From: an uncultured Propionivibrio sp. | GTDB lineage: Bacteria > Pseudomonadota > Gammaproteobacteria > Burkholderiales > Rhodocyclaceae | Length of the DNA stretch: 64,000 nt | Reading direction: 5' to 3' | NCBI GenBank assembly: GCA_937923255.1 | Contig: CALAIL010000018.1 | Span: forward strand, 7,635-71,634 | Shown: piece after piece, positions 27,523-42,628 of the stretch | How positions within the stretch are numbered: the first letter of the stretch is position 1 | Layout: each line of letters begins with the position of its first letter | The notes under the pieces: generated by a model | Told to the model about the DNA's origin: nothing | Database searches by the model: none | What the model saw: the letters and a program-made list of their open reading frames with translations, nothing else | Program-made: the position numbers and the translations under genes

Positions 27523-30108
27523 ATGGACGCTGCCGACAAGGCGCACAACACCTTGCTGGCACGCTATCGTGCGCGCCTTCAGGACGAGCAGGCCGACGTC
27601 ACCCGGCGCTTTTGCGCCGACCACGATTCATCCGCGCTGCTGCAGGCGCGCAGCCAGCGGATCGATGCGGTGTTATGCGATCTTTGGCGCGATCTGGAAA
27701 TGCCCGCCTCGCTGGCGCTAATTGCCGTCGGCGGCTACGGGCGGGAGCAGCTTTATCCCTATTCCGACATCGACCTGCTGTTTCTGCTGCCGGAACCGCC
27801 CGAGGCCGCATTGGCCGATGCCCTTGAACGCCTGATCCGTCTGCTCTGGGACATCGGCCTGACCATCGGCCACAGCGTGCGCACGCCTGAAGAATGCCTG
27901 GAGGAAGCGGCCAAAGATCTGACCATCCAAACGGCGCTCATCGACGCCCGCCTGCTGACCGGCGACCTTAGCCTGTTCGCCCGCCTGCAACGCGCCTTCC
28001 AGCAACAGATCAACCTGCAAGCTTTTTTCCACAGCAAATGCCTGGAACAAAAGGAACGCCATCTGCGTTACCACGAGTCGCCGTACAGCCTGGAACCCAA
28101 CTGCAAGGAAAGCCCCGGCGGCCTGCGCGACCTGCAAATGATTCTCTGGCTGGCGCAAGCCGCCGGCTTCGGCAAAAACTGGAAAGCCTTGCAGGAACAC
28201 GGCCTGATCTCCCGCGAGGAACAAAGCCGCCTGGAAATGCGCGAAGCCTTTCTGCAACGCTTGCGCATCGAATTGCACTTGCTTGCCCGGCGTCAGGAAG
28301 ATCGCCTGCTATTCGATCACCAGACCGCCGTCGCCGAACGGATGGGTTTTGTCACGACGCAATCCCTGCGTGCCGGCGAACAGCTCATGCAGCGGTACTA
28401 CCAGACAGCCAAGGTCGTCACCCAAATCAACGCCATCCTGCTGCAAACCATCGGCGCCGCCATTTTTCCCCTCCCGCCGCATCCGCCCTCGCCGATCAAT
28501 GCCTGGTTTCAGGAAACCGACCAGTTTCTCGACGTTGTTGATGAAAACGTTTTCAAGCGCTCGCCGGAAGCCATTCTGGAAGCCTTCCTCGTCATGGCAC
28601 AGCGCCCCGGCCTGCGCGGCATGACGGCACGCATGATCCGCGCACTCTGGCGCGCCCGCACCCAGGTGGATGAACGCTTCCGCGCCGACTCGGGCAACCG
28701 CGCGCGTTTTCTTGCCCTTTTCCGGCAAGAACATGGCGTCCTGCACGAACTACGGCGCATGAACCAGTTCGGCATTCTCGGCCGCTATCTGCCGAATTTC
28801 GGCGAGATCGTCGGACGCATGCAGTACGACCTTTTTCACGCCTACACCGTCGATCAGCACACCCTGCTCGTCCTGCGCAACCTCCGGCGCTTTCTCGCCA
28901 GCGAATTTGCGCATGAATACCCTTTTTGCAGCCAGCTGATCAGCAACTTCGACAAGCCCTGGCTGCTCTACATCGCCGCACTCTTCCACGATATTGCCAA
29001 AGGGCGCGGCGGCGACCACTCGGCGTTGGGCGCCGCCGACGCGCAGACCTTCTGCCGCGAACACGGCCTGGACGCGGCAGACAGCGAACTGATCGTCTGG
29101 CTGGTGCGCGATCACCTCCTCATGTCCAACGTAGCCCAGAAAAAGGACACCTCCGACCCCGACGTCATCGCCGGCTTTGCCGCCGCCGTGCGCGATGAAC
29201 GCCGCCTGACCGCGCTTTACCTGTTGACCGTCGCCGACATCCGCGCCACCAGCCCGAAAGTCTGGAATAGCTGGAAAGGCCAACTGCTCGAAGAACTCTA
29301 TCGCCTGACCGTGCGCGCCCTGCGTGCGGGCGGCCAGCTTCCGCCCCGGCAAGGCTGGATTCAGGAAAAGCAGGACGAAGCCAAACGCCTGATGCGCGCA
29401 CAATCCATCCCCGATACGGCGCACGAAGTGCTATGGGCGCAGCTCGATACCGTTTATTTTCTGCGCCATTCGCCCGCCGAAATCGCCTGGCACACCTGTC
29501 TGCTGCACGAGCGGATCGACAGCCCGCAGCCCATCGTCAAGGCGCGCCGGCACCATAGCGGCGCCGGCATCGAAATTGCGGTCTATACCCGTGATGCCGA
29601 CGATCTATTCCTCCGCATCGTCGGTTTCTTCAGCCGCGCCGGCTTCAACATCATGGACGCCAAAATATATACGACGCGGCACGGCTACGCACTGGACAGC
29701 TTCATCCTGCTCGATTTCAGCGAACGCGAAATGAGCATCGACGAGCTGCTTGAGCGTATCGAACACCAGCTTGCCGCACAACTGGCCAGCAATGCGCTGC
29801 CGAAAGCGCCCCCCACCGTGCGCCCCTCGCGCCAGGTCAGGCACTTCCCCATCCAGCCGGCCATCACCATCCAGCCGGACGACAAAGGCCAGGCCTTCAT
29901 CCTCTCCGTATCGGCCACCGACCGCCCCGGCCTGCTCTACACGGTCGCCGAAACGCTGGCCGAGCACGGCGCCAATCTGCACACCGCCAAGATCGCCACC
30001 CTGGGCGAGCGCGTGGAAGATACCTTCCTGATCAGCGGCGGCGACATCACCGACAGCGCCAACCGCATCCGGCTGGAAACCGAACTGCTTGACCGGCTCA
30101 AACGCTGA
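27523..30108 (+). CDS. glnD: Bifunctional uridylyltransferase/uridylyl-removing enzyme
   Basis: GlnD senses glutamine and adds or removes UMP on PII proteins, controlling nitrogen assimilation. The 861 residues begin with a nucleotidyltransferase domain (GGYGREQLYPYSDIDLLFLL, about residues 66-85), continue with the GlnD-specific helical region, an HD domain with LFHDIAKGRGGDHSALG (about 487-503), and end with two ACT domains after about residue 680. All signature residues are present. It follows map and ends at the locus C repeat. Confidence 0.97.
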   Translation: MDAADKAHNTLLARYRARLQDEQADVTRRFCADHDSSALLQARSQRIDAVLCDLWRDLEMPASLALIAVGGYGREQLYPYSDIDLLFLLPEPPEAALADALERLIRLLWDIGLTIGHSVRTPEECLEEAAKDLTIQTALIDARLLTGDLSLFARLQRAFQQQINLQAFFHSKCLEQKERHLRYHESPYSLEPNCKESPGGLRDLQMILWLAQAAGFGKNWKALQEHGLISREEQSRLEMREAFLQRLRIELHLLARRQEDRLLFDHQTAVAERMGFVTTQSLRAGEQLMQRYYQTAKVVTQINAILLQTIGAAIFPLPPHPPSPINAWFQETDQFLDVVDENVFKRSPEAILEAFLVMAQRPGLRGMTARMIRALWRARTQVDERFRADSGNRARFLALFRQEHGVLHELRRMNQFGILGRYLPNFGEIVGRMQYDLFHAYTVDQHTLLVLRNLRRFLASEFAHEYPFCSQLISNFDKPWLLYIAALFHDIAKGRGGDHSALGAADAQTFCREHGLDAADSELIVWLVRDHLLMSNVAQKKDTSDPDVIAGFAAAVRDERRLTALYLLTVADIRATSPKVWNSWKGQLLEELYRLTVRALRAGGQLPPRQGWIQEKQDEAKRLMRAQSIPDTAHEVLWAQLDTVYFLRHSPAEIAWHTCLLHERIDSPQPIVKARRHHSGAGIEIAVYTRDADDLFLRIVGFFSRAGFNIMDAKIYTTRHGYALDSFILLDFSEREMSIDELLERIEHQLAAQLASNALPKAPPTVRPSRQVRHFPIQPAITIQPDDKGQAFILSVSATDRPGLLYTVAETLAEHGANLHTAKIATLGERVEDTFLISGGDITDSANRIRLETELLDRLKR

Positions 30109-30312
30109 GGCAGCAGAAATGGCAGAAATCCCAGCGCCGGCAAAAAAGCCCAATTGCCGTTCACGCAGACCAACGCCGCCTTTGCCTGTCTCCTGATAAC
30201 CGCCAGAAATAGCGTTGCGGCTTGCCTGCACCAAGATTGACCGGCGGCAGTAAAGCGGAATGATCCGTCGGCCTACCCTCCACGTCTTTTCGGCGTTTCG
30301 GCCAGGTCGCTT

Positions 30313-30463
30313 CTGAAGCCCGCGTCAATAGGGCGTTTGCGGGCAGGGTTGCCGGAAACCCGCGTAAATAGTGAGCTAGCGGATAGGCAAGCTGGAAACG
30401 CCCGTAAACAGTGGGCTGGCGGGCAGCCCCTCCGGAGATGCCCGTTTTACGCGGGGTTCAGGG
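30313..30463. repeat. Convergent-junction repeat, locus C (40-bp period)
   Basis: Three direct copies with a 40-base period start at 30319, 30359 and 30399, reading CCCGCGTCAATAGGGCGTTT and diverged versions of it. One inverted copy follows at about 30430-30463, reading on the minus strand CCCTGAACCCCGCGTAAAAC then GGGCATCTCC. Direct copies point away from glnD, the inverted copy away from def. The rest of the 422-base glnD/def gap shows no gene. Confidence 0.75.
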
Positions 30464-30530
30464 ATGGCCATTTTGCACGAGCTGACGGGCGTTCATTCCG
30501 CCTTCCGCCTTCCCTCTTTCCCCTCTGCTC

Positions 30531-31067
30531 TTATTCTCCTTCCGCTTCTTCCCTGCCCGGGAAAAGCACGTCGACAAAGCCCAGGCGGGAAAGATCGCGC
30601 ATGCGCATCGGATAAAGCACGCCGTCCAGGTGGTCGCACTCGTGTTGTACGACTCGCGCGTGAAAGCCTTCGACGCTGCGCTCGATCGGCTGCCCCTGCG
30701 GATCGAAGCCACGATAGTGCAGGCGCTTCCAGCGCGGCACGAGGCCGCGCAGGCCCGGGATGGATAGACAGCCTTCCCAGTCTTCCTCCGTTTCGTCGGA
30801 TAGCGGCGTCAGTACGGGGTTGATCAGCACGGTATAGGGCACGCTGTCGGCATCGGGGTAGCGCGGATTGGCGTCAAAACCAAAGATGACCAGGCGCAGA
30901 CTTTCGCCGATCTGCGGTGCGGCCAGCCCGACGCCGTCGCGCGCGAGCATGGTTTCCCGCATATCCTCGATCAGTGCATGCAGCGCCGGCGTGTCGAAAT
31001 CTTCGATTTCCTGCGCCCGCGCCAGCAGGCGCGGATCGCCCATTTTAAGAACCGGTCTGATTGCCAT
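30531..31067 (-). CDS. def: Peptide deformylase
   Basis: Def removes the formyl group from N-terminal formyl-methionine. The 178 residues start [15 protein letters not shown] and contain the three family motifs: [24 protein letters not shown] with the metal Cys, and the zinc/iron motif [14 protein letters not shown] choose the ATG at 31067, where homology begins, although an open frame extends 26 codons upstream. The start lies inside the 3' end of the phosphorylase gene, so the two are co-transcribed. Confidence 0.95.
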   Translation of the reverse strand: MAIRPVLKMGDPRLLARAQEIEDFDTPALHALIEDMRETMLARDGVGLAAPQIGESLRLVIFGFDANPRYPDADSVPYTVLINPVLTPLSDETEEDWEGCLSIPGLRGLVPRWKRLHYRGFDPQGQPIERSVEGFHARVVQHECDHLDGVLYPMRMRDLSRLGFVDVLFPGREEAEGE

Positions 31068-31818
31068 AGTAGGCCACCCCATTGCTGCAAACGAGCCGCT
31101 CGATAATTGCGCGGACCTTGACGATCGATTCATGCAGAATGCCATCGATCACGTTGAAACTGATGCCGTTGCAGCTGTCGCCGCGGCCAGCGGCATAGTT
31201 GGCGACCAGGTTGATGGCCGCATAGGGCAGGCCAATTTCGCGCGCCAGCACCGCTTCCGGCATCGCCGTCATGCCGACGACGTCGGCGCCGTCGTTTTCC
31301 ATGCGGTTGATTTCGGCGGCGGTTTCCAGCCGCGGCCCCTGCGTCGTTGCGTACACGGCATGGTCGCTGACGGCCAGTTCCAGCGATGCGGCGGCGTCGA
31401 GCAGATGCCGGCGCAGCGCTTCATCAAAAGGTTCGGTAAAGTCGATATGCTGAACTTTGCTGTCCGGCCCTTCATAAAATGAAGATTTCCGCCCCCAGGT
31501 GTAATCGATGATCTGGTGCGGCACGACGAGATCGCCCGGCTTGAGGTCGCTGCGGATACCGCCCACCGAGGCGACCGAGATGACGCCGGTGACGCCGCTT
31601 TTCCAGAGCGCCCAGAGATTGGCGCGATAATTGATTTCGTGCGGCGCCAGCGTGTGTCCGTAGCCGTGGCGCGCCAGGAACGCCACCGGCCGGCAGCCGA
31701 TCTGCCCGAAGGTTACGGCGCCGGAGGGTTCGCCATACGGCGTGCGTACGACTTCACGGTGCGAAATGTCGAGATTGGTCAGTTGCGAGAGGCCACTGCC
31801 TCCGATCACGGCCAGCAT
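31045..31818 (-). CDS. mtnP: S-methyl-5'-thioinosine (or thioadenosine) phosphorylase
   Basis: The enzyme splits a methylthio-nucleoside with phosphate, recycling the by-product of polyamine synthesis. The 257 residues start [13 protein letters not shown] and keep the phosphate-binding [23 protein letters not shown] and the purine-site segment [15 protein letters not shown]. These resemble the thioinosine-preferring enzyme of Pseudomonas aeruginosa more than the human thioadenosine enzyme (recalled, not aligned). AAAGGA precedes the ATG. The next gene upstream is hpt, which could use the hypoxanthine released. Confidence 0.9.
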   Translation of the reverse strand: MLAVIGGSGLSQLTNLDISHREVVRTPYGEPSGAVTFGQIGCRPVAFLARHGYGHTLAPHEINYRANLWALWKSGVTGVISVASVGGIRSDLKPGDLVVPHQIIDYTWGRKSSFYEGPDSKVQHIDFTEPFDEALRRHLLDAAASLELAVSDHAVYATTQGPRLETAAEINRMENDGADVVGMTAMPEAVLAREIGLPYAAINLVANYAAGRGDSCNGISFNVIDGILHESIVKVRAIIERLVCSNGVAYYGNQTGS

Positions 31819-31860
31819 GTCATGATCCTTTCTGTTGTTCTGGTTGTGTTGACGAGTGCG

Positions 31861-32412
31861 TTAGTCAGCCTTCATGGCGTAAATCGCCGGCAGATTGCGG
31901 AAATGACCGCTGACGTCCATGCCGAAGCCAAAAACGAAACGGTCAGGCACGGTGAGGGCGACAAAGTCGGCACGGATCGGTTTCTTCTTGCCATTGAGCT
32001 TTTCGGTCGCCACGGCCGTATAGCAGGCTTGCGCCCCCATTGCCTGCAGGCGCGCGACAATGGCCGCCAGCGTCGTCCCTTCATCGAGGATGTCGTCGAG
32101 CACGAGCACCGTCCGCCCCGCAACCGGCGTTGCCGGCAGTGCGCGCCAGGACTGTTCCCCGCCCTCGGTTTTCTGCCCATAGCGGGTCACATGCAGGTAG
32201 TCGAATTCCAGGGGAAATTGAAGCTGCGTCATCAAATGGCCGGCAAACGGCACGCCACCGCTCATCACGCACAGCAGCAGCGGATCGGTGCCCGCGAGTT
32301 TTTCCGTAATTTCGCCGGCGACCCGTCTGACGGCGTCGGCGACCGTTTCGGCGGAATGAATCAGCTCGGCGGAGGCCAGCCTCTCATCAAAATAATGCTG
32401 CATGGCGTTCAT
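31861..32412 (-). CDS. hpt: Hypoxanthine-guanine phosphoribosyltransferase
   Basis: This salvage enzyme joins hypoxanthine or guanine to PRPP, giving IMP or GMP. The 183 residues start [13 protein letters not shown] use the ATG at 32412, after GGGAG and overlapping the galU stop by four bases, over a 39-codon open extension that lies inside galU. The PRPP loop [16 protein letters not shown] and the early [11 protein letters not shown] loop identify the type I phosphoribosyltransferase fold. Confidence 0.93.
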   Translation of the reverse strand: MNAMQHYFDERLASAELIHSAETVADAVRRVAGEITEKLAGTDPLLLCVMSGGVPFAGHLMTQLQFPLEFDYLHVTRYGQKTEGGEQSWRALPATPVAGRTVLVLDDILDEGTTLAAIVARLQAMGAQACYTAVATEKLNGKKKPIRADFVALTVPDRFVFGFGMDVSGHFRNLPAIYAMKAD

Positions 32413-33317
32413 GTCTCCCTGTTTTTTGCGTCCAAGGCTTTCAGATAAGCGGCGAACGCGGTGCCGATTTCCGGATGGCGCAGGCTGAATTCGACCGTCG
32501 CCTGCAAGTAGCCCAGCTTGGCTCCGCAATCGAAACGCTTGCCGAAATAGCGGTACGCCAACACTGGCTCCTCGGCCAGCAGCGCGGCGATACCGTCCGT
32601 CAGCTGGATTTCGCCGCCCGACCCCGGCCTGGCTCTTTCGAGATGCCCAAAGATAGCCGGCGTCAGAATATAGCGGCCGACGACGGCAATGTTCGACGGC
32701 GCCGCCTCGGGAAGCGGTTTCTCGACGATGGCCTCGATGCGCTCAAGCCGCCCGCCGGGGGCGGTCTGCCCGCCCGTTTTGACGATGCCGTAACTCGCCG
32801 TATCGGCCGGCGGCACTTCGAGCGCGCCCAGGATCGAACAGCAATGTTCGTCAAACTGCTCGACCATCTGCTTCATGACCGGCACCTCGCTGTCGAGCAG
32901 ATCGTCGGCAAGCAGCACGGCAAAGGGTTCATCGCCGATCACCGGTTTGGCGCACAGCACGGCATGCCCCAGCCCCAACGCCGCCGGCTGACGGATAAAA
33001 ATGCAATTAATATGTTCGGGAAGCAGGTTGCGCACCACGTCGAGCATGCGCGTCTTGCCTCTGGCGGCCAGATCGGTTTCCAGCTCGAAGGCCATGTCGA
33101 AATGGTCTTCGATTGCCCGCTTGGTACGGCCGGTGATGAAAACCATGTCGGTAATGCCGGCCGCCACGGCTTCCTCGACGGCGTACTGAATGAGCGGTTT
33201 GTCGACGATGGGCATCATCTCCTTGGGGCTGGCCTTGGTCGCCGGTAAAAAGCGCGTCCCCATTCCGGCGACGGGAAAAACGGCTTTTCTGATTCTGCGT
33301 GTTCCGGTTCTGCTCAT
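32409..33317 (-). CDS. galU: UTP-glucose-1-phosphate uridylyltransferase
   Basis: GalU makes UDP-glucose for lipopolysaccharide, exopolysaccharide and trehalose synthesis. The 302 residues open with a basic segment and the sugar-nucleotide binding motif [20 protein letters not shown], followed by [12 protein letters not shown], the [11 protein letters not shown] metal site and [13 protein letters not shown]. It is the first gene of galU-hpt-mtnP-def, 82 bases after ligA. Confidence 0.97.
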   Translation of the reverse strand: MSRTGTRRIRKAVFPVAGMGTRFLPATKASPKEMMPIVDKPLIQYAVEEAVAAGITDMVFITGRTKRAIEDHFDMAFELETDLAARGKTRMLDVVRNLLPEHINCIFIRQPAALGLGHAVLCAKPVIGDEPFAVLLADDLLDSEVPVMKQMVEQFDEHCCSILGALEVPPADTASYGIVKTGGQTAPGGRLERIEAIVEKPLPEAAPSNIAVVGRYILTPAIFGHLERARPGSGGEIQLTDGIAALLAEEPVLAYRYFGKRFDCGAKLGYLQATVEFSLRHPEIGTAFAAYLKALDAKNRET

Positions 33318-33399
33318 TCGTTGTGTTCCTGATGGTTCCGGGAATTAAGGGATTCATTGTGCACGACCAAATGAGCCGGCAAAGGATAGGCTGGCAAGT

Positions 33400-37361
<3,962 letters not shown>

Positions 37362-37375
37362 AATCGCCTGCCCCG

Positions 37376-40300
37376 TTAGACAATTTGCTCACGCATGCGC
37401 AGCGCCTCGGTCATATCCACCTCGACGATGCGCGACACGCCGGATTCCTGCATCGTCACGCCGACGAGCTGTTCCGCCATTTCCATGGCGATCTTGTTAT
37501 GGCTGATAAAAAGAAACTGGGTATTCGTCGCCATGCGCTTGACCATTGCGCAGAAGCGTTCGGTATTGCTGTCATCGAGCGGTGCATCCACCTCGTCGAG
37601 CAGGCAGAACGGCGCCGGATTGAGCTGGAACATGGCAAAAACCAGCGCAATCGCGGTCAGCGCTTTTTCTCCCCCCGAGAGCAGATGAATCGTCGAATTT
37701 TTCTTGCCCGGCGGCTGCGCCATCACCTGCAGGCCCGCATCGAGAATCTCTTCGCCCGTCATGATCAAGCGCGCTTCGCCGCCGCCGAACAGCGTTGGAA
37801 ACAGTTCGCCAAAGCTCTTATTGACTGCGTTGTACGTCGTTTGCAGCAGTTCCCGCGTTTCACGGTCGATACGGCGAATGGCGTTTTCCAGCGTTTCCAT
37901 CGCCTGTGTCAGATCCTCGGACTGCGCGTCGAGGAAGCCCTTGCGCTCGCGTGCCGACTCCAGCTCTTCCAGTGCCGCCAGATTGACCGGGCCGAGCGAT
38001 TCGATCGAATGCTGCAAGCTGCTGATGGCGCTTTGCAGCGCGCCGGCGCGCACGCCCTGCAAGGCCGGCGCCAACGCCGCCTCGTCGGCCTGCGCCTGAC
38101 GGAGTTGTGCGTCCATTTGCTCGACGTTGAGCGCCGCCGCCTGTTCCTTGAGGCGTAAATCGCCGATTTTTTCGCGCAGCGGCTCCAGCCCGATTTCGAT
38201 CTTCATGCGCGTCTCTTCCAGCCCGCGCAAACCGCCCGTCGCCGCCTCCAGCGCATCGCGCGCCGCCGCCAGCGCCTGCTCGCACATCACCCGCCGGGCA
38301 AGCGCCGTCTGGAGCAACGGTTCAAGATCCTCGGCCTGCATGGCCTCCGCGCCTTCCGTACAGCGCGCCAGTTCATCAACGATGCGTTCGATCTGCCGAA
38401 GCGCCAGATCGCGGTTCTTGCCGAGATCGTCGAGCTTGCCCCGGCATTCACGCTGGGAGAATTGCGCCTCATGCAGCGCGTGCTCGGCGGCGCTGACGCG
38501 CTCGCGTGCATCGCGCAGCGCTTGCCCGGCCGCCTCGAATCCGCCGGCCGCCTGCGCCATCTGCTGCCTGACCGACTCAACCGCATCGTGCGCCGCGTCG
38601 ATCGCCTCGTCGACGATGAGCAGGCGTTCGTTCTCCTCCTCTTCTTCAGCCGTCAGTTCGGCCAGCGCCGCCTCGATCTGCGCTTGACGGTCGCGGAAGC
38701 GGTCAAGCGCCTGTGAAAGCCTGAGCGTTTCCATCTGAATGGCGTGCGCCTCTTCCTGCCGTGCATCGAGTTCGCCGCGCACTTCCTGCAAGGTTGCCTG
38801 CGCCTCGGCCAGCGCCGTTTCGACAGCGGCCAGGTTTTCCTGCGCCTGCGCCACGCGCGTTTCGTGGCCGGCGATGGCCCCCGCAAGCGCGTCGATTTCG
38901 CGCTGCCGTTCGAGCATTCCGTGTCCTGCGGCATTCGGCGCAAAGAGCGTGATGCCCTGCCGGGTAACAATATCGCCCGCTGGCGTTACGCAGCAGGCTT
39001 CGCCGCGCAGATGATCGCGTTTGTCGAGCGCCGCCTGTAGGGAGTCAGCGGCGCACACTTCACCCAGCCAGTCGACCAGCACCGCCCGCAGGCCGGCATC
39101 CTCACACTGGATCCTGTTCAGCAGACTGTCGCGCTGCGGCGCTGTTGCGTTCGCGCCATCGGTAGGCGCCAGCAAGGTCAGCCGGCTGCCCGGCCGATCC
39201 TTGCTCCAGGCCGGATCAATGTCATCGGCCGTCAGCGCGCCGAGGCGCTCGCGCAGAACCGCCTCGACCGCATCTTCCCAGCCCGGATCGACACGCAGCG
39301 ATTTCCATAAAGGCTGGCGATGTTCGAGACCGTAACGACGCAGCCAGGCATCCTGCTGTCCGTCCTCCTGCATCTTTTTCTGTAACTGTTCGAGCGCCGT
39401 CCGCCGCGCTTGCGCCTCGGCACGTTCTTTCTGCGCCTGTTGCACGGCGGCCAACGCTTCGCGGCGGCGCTGCTCGAAATGCGGCAGATCGCGCTGGCGC
39501 TCGGCCAGATCGTCCTGCATAGCGGCAATCGTTTCATGCAGCGTTGCCAGCGTCGCCTGCTTGAGTGCAAATTCTTCCTGGTCGGGCATTGGCAGTGCGG
39601 CACGCTCCTGGTCGAGGCGGTCGCGCCGGCTGGCGATGATTTGCAGGGAACGCTGCGCGTGATTGCGATTGGCCAGTTCGACCTGCCAACGCTGTTCAGC
39701 CTGACTGAGTGCGTGTCGCTGCTGATTGACGCTTTCCTGTGCCTGCGCATAAGCAGCCTCGACAGCCGGCAGGCGCTCTTGCTGTGCCGCCAGCCGCATG
39801 TTTTCCTGCTCGACGCGCTCATCGGCCAGTGTCGAGAGTTCCGCCCAGCGTTCACGCTCGGTATCGTAGCGTTCGACATCGGCCTGCCATTGCGCCCGGT
39901 CGGCCTCCAGCTGCGCCAGGCGTGATTGATATTCTTCGCGCGATTCGCGCCGGTGGCGGATTTCAGCTTCCAGCCGCGCCACTTCGGCATTGGCCTGGTA
40001 GCTTTCTCCCTGAGCGCTCTGTACGCCGTCGGTGGCTGAAAAATGGTGTTCGCGCGCTTCTTCAACACGCGCTTCGGTTTCACGCAGGGCGGCGTGCTGC
40101 GCCTCCAGTTCATTGACCGCGTGCGCCACGGCTTGCGCCATGCGTTCGCGCTCGGCCTGCGCTTCGTTGCGGCGTAGCAGCCAGAGCAGCTGCTGTTTGT
40201 GCGTCAGATCTGCCTGGTAATCGCGGTATTGGCGCGCCACCGTGGCCTGGGCTTCCAGACGTTCCATCTGACCGCCCAGTTCCGCGCGGATATCTTCGAC

Positions 40301-40879
40301 ACGCACCAGGTTTTCACGCGTATCGGCCAGACGGCGTTCGGTTTCCTTGCGCCGTTCCTTGTACTTGGTCACGCCGGCGGCTTCTTCCAGAAACACGCGC
40401 AACTCGTCAGGGCGCGCTTCGATGATGCGCGAGATCGTTCCCTGGCCGATGATGGCATAGGCGCGTGGCCCCAGGCCAGTGCCCAGAAAGAGGTCGGTCA
40501 CGTCCTTGCGGCGGACATGCAGATTATTGATGTAGTACTCGGATTGCCCGCTGCGCGTGAGCTGCCGCTTGACGGAAAGCTCGGCGTACTGGGACCACTG
40601 ACCAGCAGCACGGCCGAGAGAATTGTCGAACACCAGTTCGACCGCCGCACGCGACACCGGCTTGCGGCCGCCCGAACCATTGAAGATGACATCCTGCATC
40701 GATTCGCCGCGCAGTTCCGAAGCCTTCGATTCGCCGAGCACCCAGCGCACGGCGTCGATCACGTTCGATTTGCCGCAGCCATTCGGACCGACAACGCCGA
40801 CGAGCTGCCCAGGCAAGGCAATGGCCGTCGGATCGACAAAGGATTTGAAACCGGCAAGTTTGAGTTTGGTCAGGCGCAT
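37376..40879 (-). CDS. smc: Chromosome segregation protein SMC
   Basis: SMC forms the bacterial condensin ring that organises and separates chromosomes. The 1167-residue product begins [18 protein letters not shown] with Walker [11 protein letters not shown] at 31-40. Two long coiled coils flank a hinge near residues 500-620. The C-terminal head has the ABC signature [14 protein letters not shown] and Walker [16 protein letters not shown] choose the ATG at 40879 because it opens the conserved head domain; the frame is open for 68 more codons with no family similarity. zipA follows after 14 bases. Confidence 0.96.
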   Translation of the reverse strand: MRLTKLKLAGFKSFVDPTAIALPGQLVGVVGPNGCGKSNVIDAVRWVLGESKASELRGESMQDVIFNGSGGRKPVSRAAVELVFDNSLGRAAGQWSQYAELSVKRQLTRSGQSEYYINNLHVRRKDVTDLFLGTGLGPRAYAIIGQGTISRIIEARPDELRVFLEEAAGVTKYKERRKETERRLADTRENLVRVEDIRAELGGQMERLEAQATVARQYRDYQADLTHKQQLLWLLRRNEAQAERERMAQAVAHAVNELEAQHAALRETEARVEEAREHHFSATDGVQSAQGESYQANAEVARLEAEIRHRRESREEYQSRLAQLEADRAQWQADVERYDTERERWAELSTLADERVEQENMRLAAQQERLPAVEAAYAQAQESVNQQRHALSQAEQRWQVELANRNHAQRSLQIIASRRDRLDQERAALPMPDQEEFALKQATLATLHETIAAMQDDLAERQRDLPHFEQRRREALAAVQQAQKERAEAQARRTALEQLQKKMQEDGQQDAWLRRYGLEHRQPLWKSLRVDPGWEDAVEAVLRERLGALTADDIDPAWSKDRPGSRLTLLAPTDGANATAPQRDSLLNRIQCEDAGLRAVLVDWLGEVCAADSLQAALDKRDHLRGEACCVTPAGDIVTRQGITLFAPNAAGHGMLERQREIDALAGAIAGHETRVAQAQENLAAVETALAEAQATLQEVRGELDARQEEAHAIQMETLRLSQALDRFRDRQAQIEAALAELTAEEEEENERLLIVDEAIDAAHDAVESVRQQMAQAAGGFEAAGQALRDARERVSAAEHALHEAQFSQRECRGKLDDLGKNRDLALRQIERIVDELARCTEGAEAMQAEDLEPLLQTALARRVMCEQALAAARDALEAATGGLRGLEETRMKIEIGLEPLREKIGDLRLKEQAAALNVEQMDAQLRQAQADEAALAPALQGVRAGALQSAISSLQHSIESLGPVNLAALEELESARERKGFLDAQSEDLTQAMETLENAIRRIDRETRELLQTTYNAVNKSFGELFPTLFGGGEARLIMTGEEILDAGLQVMAQPPGKKNSTIHLLSGGEKALTAIALVFAMFQLNPAPFCLLDEVDAPLDDSNTERFCAMVKRMATNTQFLFISHNKIAMEMAEQLVGVTMQESGVSRIVEVDMTEALRMREQIV

Positions 40880-41129
40880 GAAAAAGCAATGCAAAAGACG
40901 ACAGAACCACCGCCGGTGCCGCCGCCCGACGCCGCCAGCCAGCGGCGCGAATAGCATGAATAGCGCGAATACGCTGCGCCGACGATCATTTCCACTGAGT
41001 ATTCCAAACGGCGCTTCACGCCTGCGCCATCGCGCATCGCGCCCGCCGCGCTGTCCGCCTATAATAGCATTTGTCAGCGGCATTCATTCCGCAGCCGTTT
41101 CAAACTCCGGACAACGACTTTACACACCC

Positions 41130-41549
41130 ATGAGCACCCGACCGAGCAAAAACCTGCAAACCTTTCCTAATCCGGCACCGCAGCGGGACTTCCACATCCA
41201 CATGGAGATCCCGGAGTTTACCTGCCTGTGCCCGATGACCGGACAGCCCGACTTCGCCACGCTGATTCTCGACTATATCCCTGAAAAAACCTGCGTCGAA
41301 CTCAAAAGCCTCAAGCTTTACATCTGGTCGTTCCGCGACGAGGGCTGCTATCACGAAGCCGTCACCAACCGCATTCTCGACGATCTTGTCCAGGCGCTCA
41401 AACCGCGCTTCATGCGTCTAACCGCCAAGTTCTACGTACGCGGCGGCATTTTTACCAATGTGGTCGCTGAACACCGGGAACCGGGCTGGCAGCCGGCACC
41501 AAGGGTCGAGCTGGACCGGTTCGACAGTCAATCCAACACGCGAGGATAA
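41130..41549 (+). CDS. queF: NADPH-dependent 7-cyano-7-deazaguanine reductase
   Basis: QueF reduces preQ0 to preQ1 on the way to the tRNA base queuosine. The 139 residues match the short, single-domain type. The catalytic Cys lies in [17 protein letters not shown], and the family motif [18 protein letters not shown] with a following His-Glu binds NADPH. The ATG at 41130 was chosen because homology begins there; the open frame upstream runs antisense into smc. It is divergent from smc with a 250-base gap and 15 bases before the UPF0149 gene. Confidence 0.95.
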   Translation: MSTRPSKNLQTFPNPAPQRDFHIHMEIPEFTCLCPMTGQPDFATLILDYIPEKTCVELKSLKLYIWSFRDEGCYHEAVTNRILDDLVQALKPRFMRLTAKFYVRGGIFTNVVAEHREPGWQPAPRVELDRFDSQSNTRG

Positions 41550-41564
41550 ACAGGAGGCAACGCC

Positions 41565-42308
41565 ATGACACCATCCGCCATACCGCTCACCGATGCGGAA
41601 CTCGACCGTCTGGAAGAACTGCTCGACGACCCGACGCTGGAAGAAGCCCTGCGCCTCGACGAGGCTCAGGGTTATTTGTGCGCCGCGCTGGCCGGCCCGC
41701 GCCCGATGCCGCCAGAACGCTGGTTGAGCGACATTCTCGGCAGCGATGAAGCGCTCGAACAGCCGGTCGGGCTGGAAGCCGCCGGCCTGTTGCGCCGTTT
41801 CGCCGACGCCCTGGAAGCGGATCTGAATGCCGGAGAACCGCCGACCCTATTGCTCTACCCGCTCGAAGAAGGCGACGATGCGCCGAGTGACTACCAGCCG
41901 TGGTGCGAAGCCTATCTGGCGGCGGTCGATTCCGCCGAAGAAGACTGGTTCGATTTTCTCGGCGAAGACGACTCCGAGGAAAACGCTGAGAACAGCGAGG
42001 AAGATTATGAGGAGATCGCCTATCTTGATGAACGCCTGTTTCCGCTGATGGTGCTCACCGGTGAAGCCGAAAGCGCCGCGCGCGAGCATGGCGAACCCTG
42101 GCCGGAAGGCGAGGAACGCGAGCAAATGCTCGCCGATTGCGAGGACGATCTGCCGCAGGCCGTTGCCGACATCTACAATTTCTGGCGCGCCAAGCGCAGC
42201 ATCGGCACGGTACGCCGCGACGCGCCCAAAGTCGGGCGCAACGATGAGTGTCCCTGCGGCAGCGGCAAAAAATATAAATTCTGCTGCGGTGATGAATCCG
42301 GTGACTAA
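41565..42308 (+). CDS. UPF0149 family protein with C-terminal SEC-C zinc motif
   Basis: The first 190 residues resemble the UPF0149 (YgfB/YecA) family, including [22 protein letters not shown] and AVADIYNFW. The C-terminus is a SEC-C motif, [19 protein letters not shown] (about 225-243), that binds zinc as in the SecA tail and may contact ribosomes or other proteins. An acidic stretch (about 134-148) lies between. GGAGG precedes the ATG. The cellular role of this combination is unknown. Confidence 0.88.
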   Translation: MTPSAIPLTDAELDRLEELLDDPTLEEALRLDEAQGYLCAALAGPRPMPPERWLSDILGSDEALEQPVGLEAAGLLRRFADALEADLNAGEPPTLLLYPLEEGDDAPSDYQPWCEAYLAAVDSAEEDWFDFLGEDDSEENAENSEEDYEEIAYLDERLFPLMVLTGEAESAAREHGEPWPEGEEREQMLADCEDDLPQAVADIYNFWRAKRSIGTVRRDAPKVGRNDECPCGSGKKYKFCCGDESGD

Positions 42309-42628
42309 GCGCCGGTGAAAAATACCCGCGACGGCAAGCCGCCCGCTGGCGAGGCATGAAAAGCTCGAAAAAAATGCCCGACGGCGCGGCGGCATCTGGC
42401 ATCTATCAGCCTGCTCAATAGCTGTACCTGCAAAGCTGAAAACTACCGCTCGGTTCCTGTTTATTTTTGAAGCTGTTTTCCCGGAACGATCCCGAATCAA
42501 CGATCTTGAGCCGCATGCTATGGCCCCGCATGGATATCCATTTTCTCCCTGACCCAAGCGGGCCAACGCATAAAAAACCGCTGTTTTTTTCCGCCCCGTA
42601 TTTTTGCTGACTTAACGTCTGTACCTGC
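42309..42628. other. Intergenic region upstream of mfd
   Basis: I see no gene, RNA or terminator in these 320 bases. The 11-mer CTGTACCTGCA occurs twice, near 42422 and at 42618, the second overlapping the mfd start. Short minus-strand open frames here lack a ribosome binding site. Confidence 0.4.
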
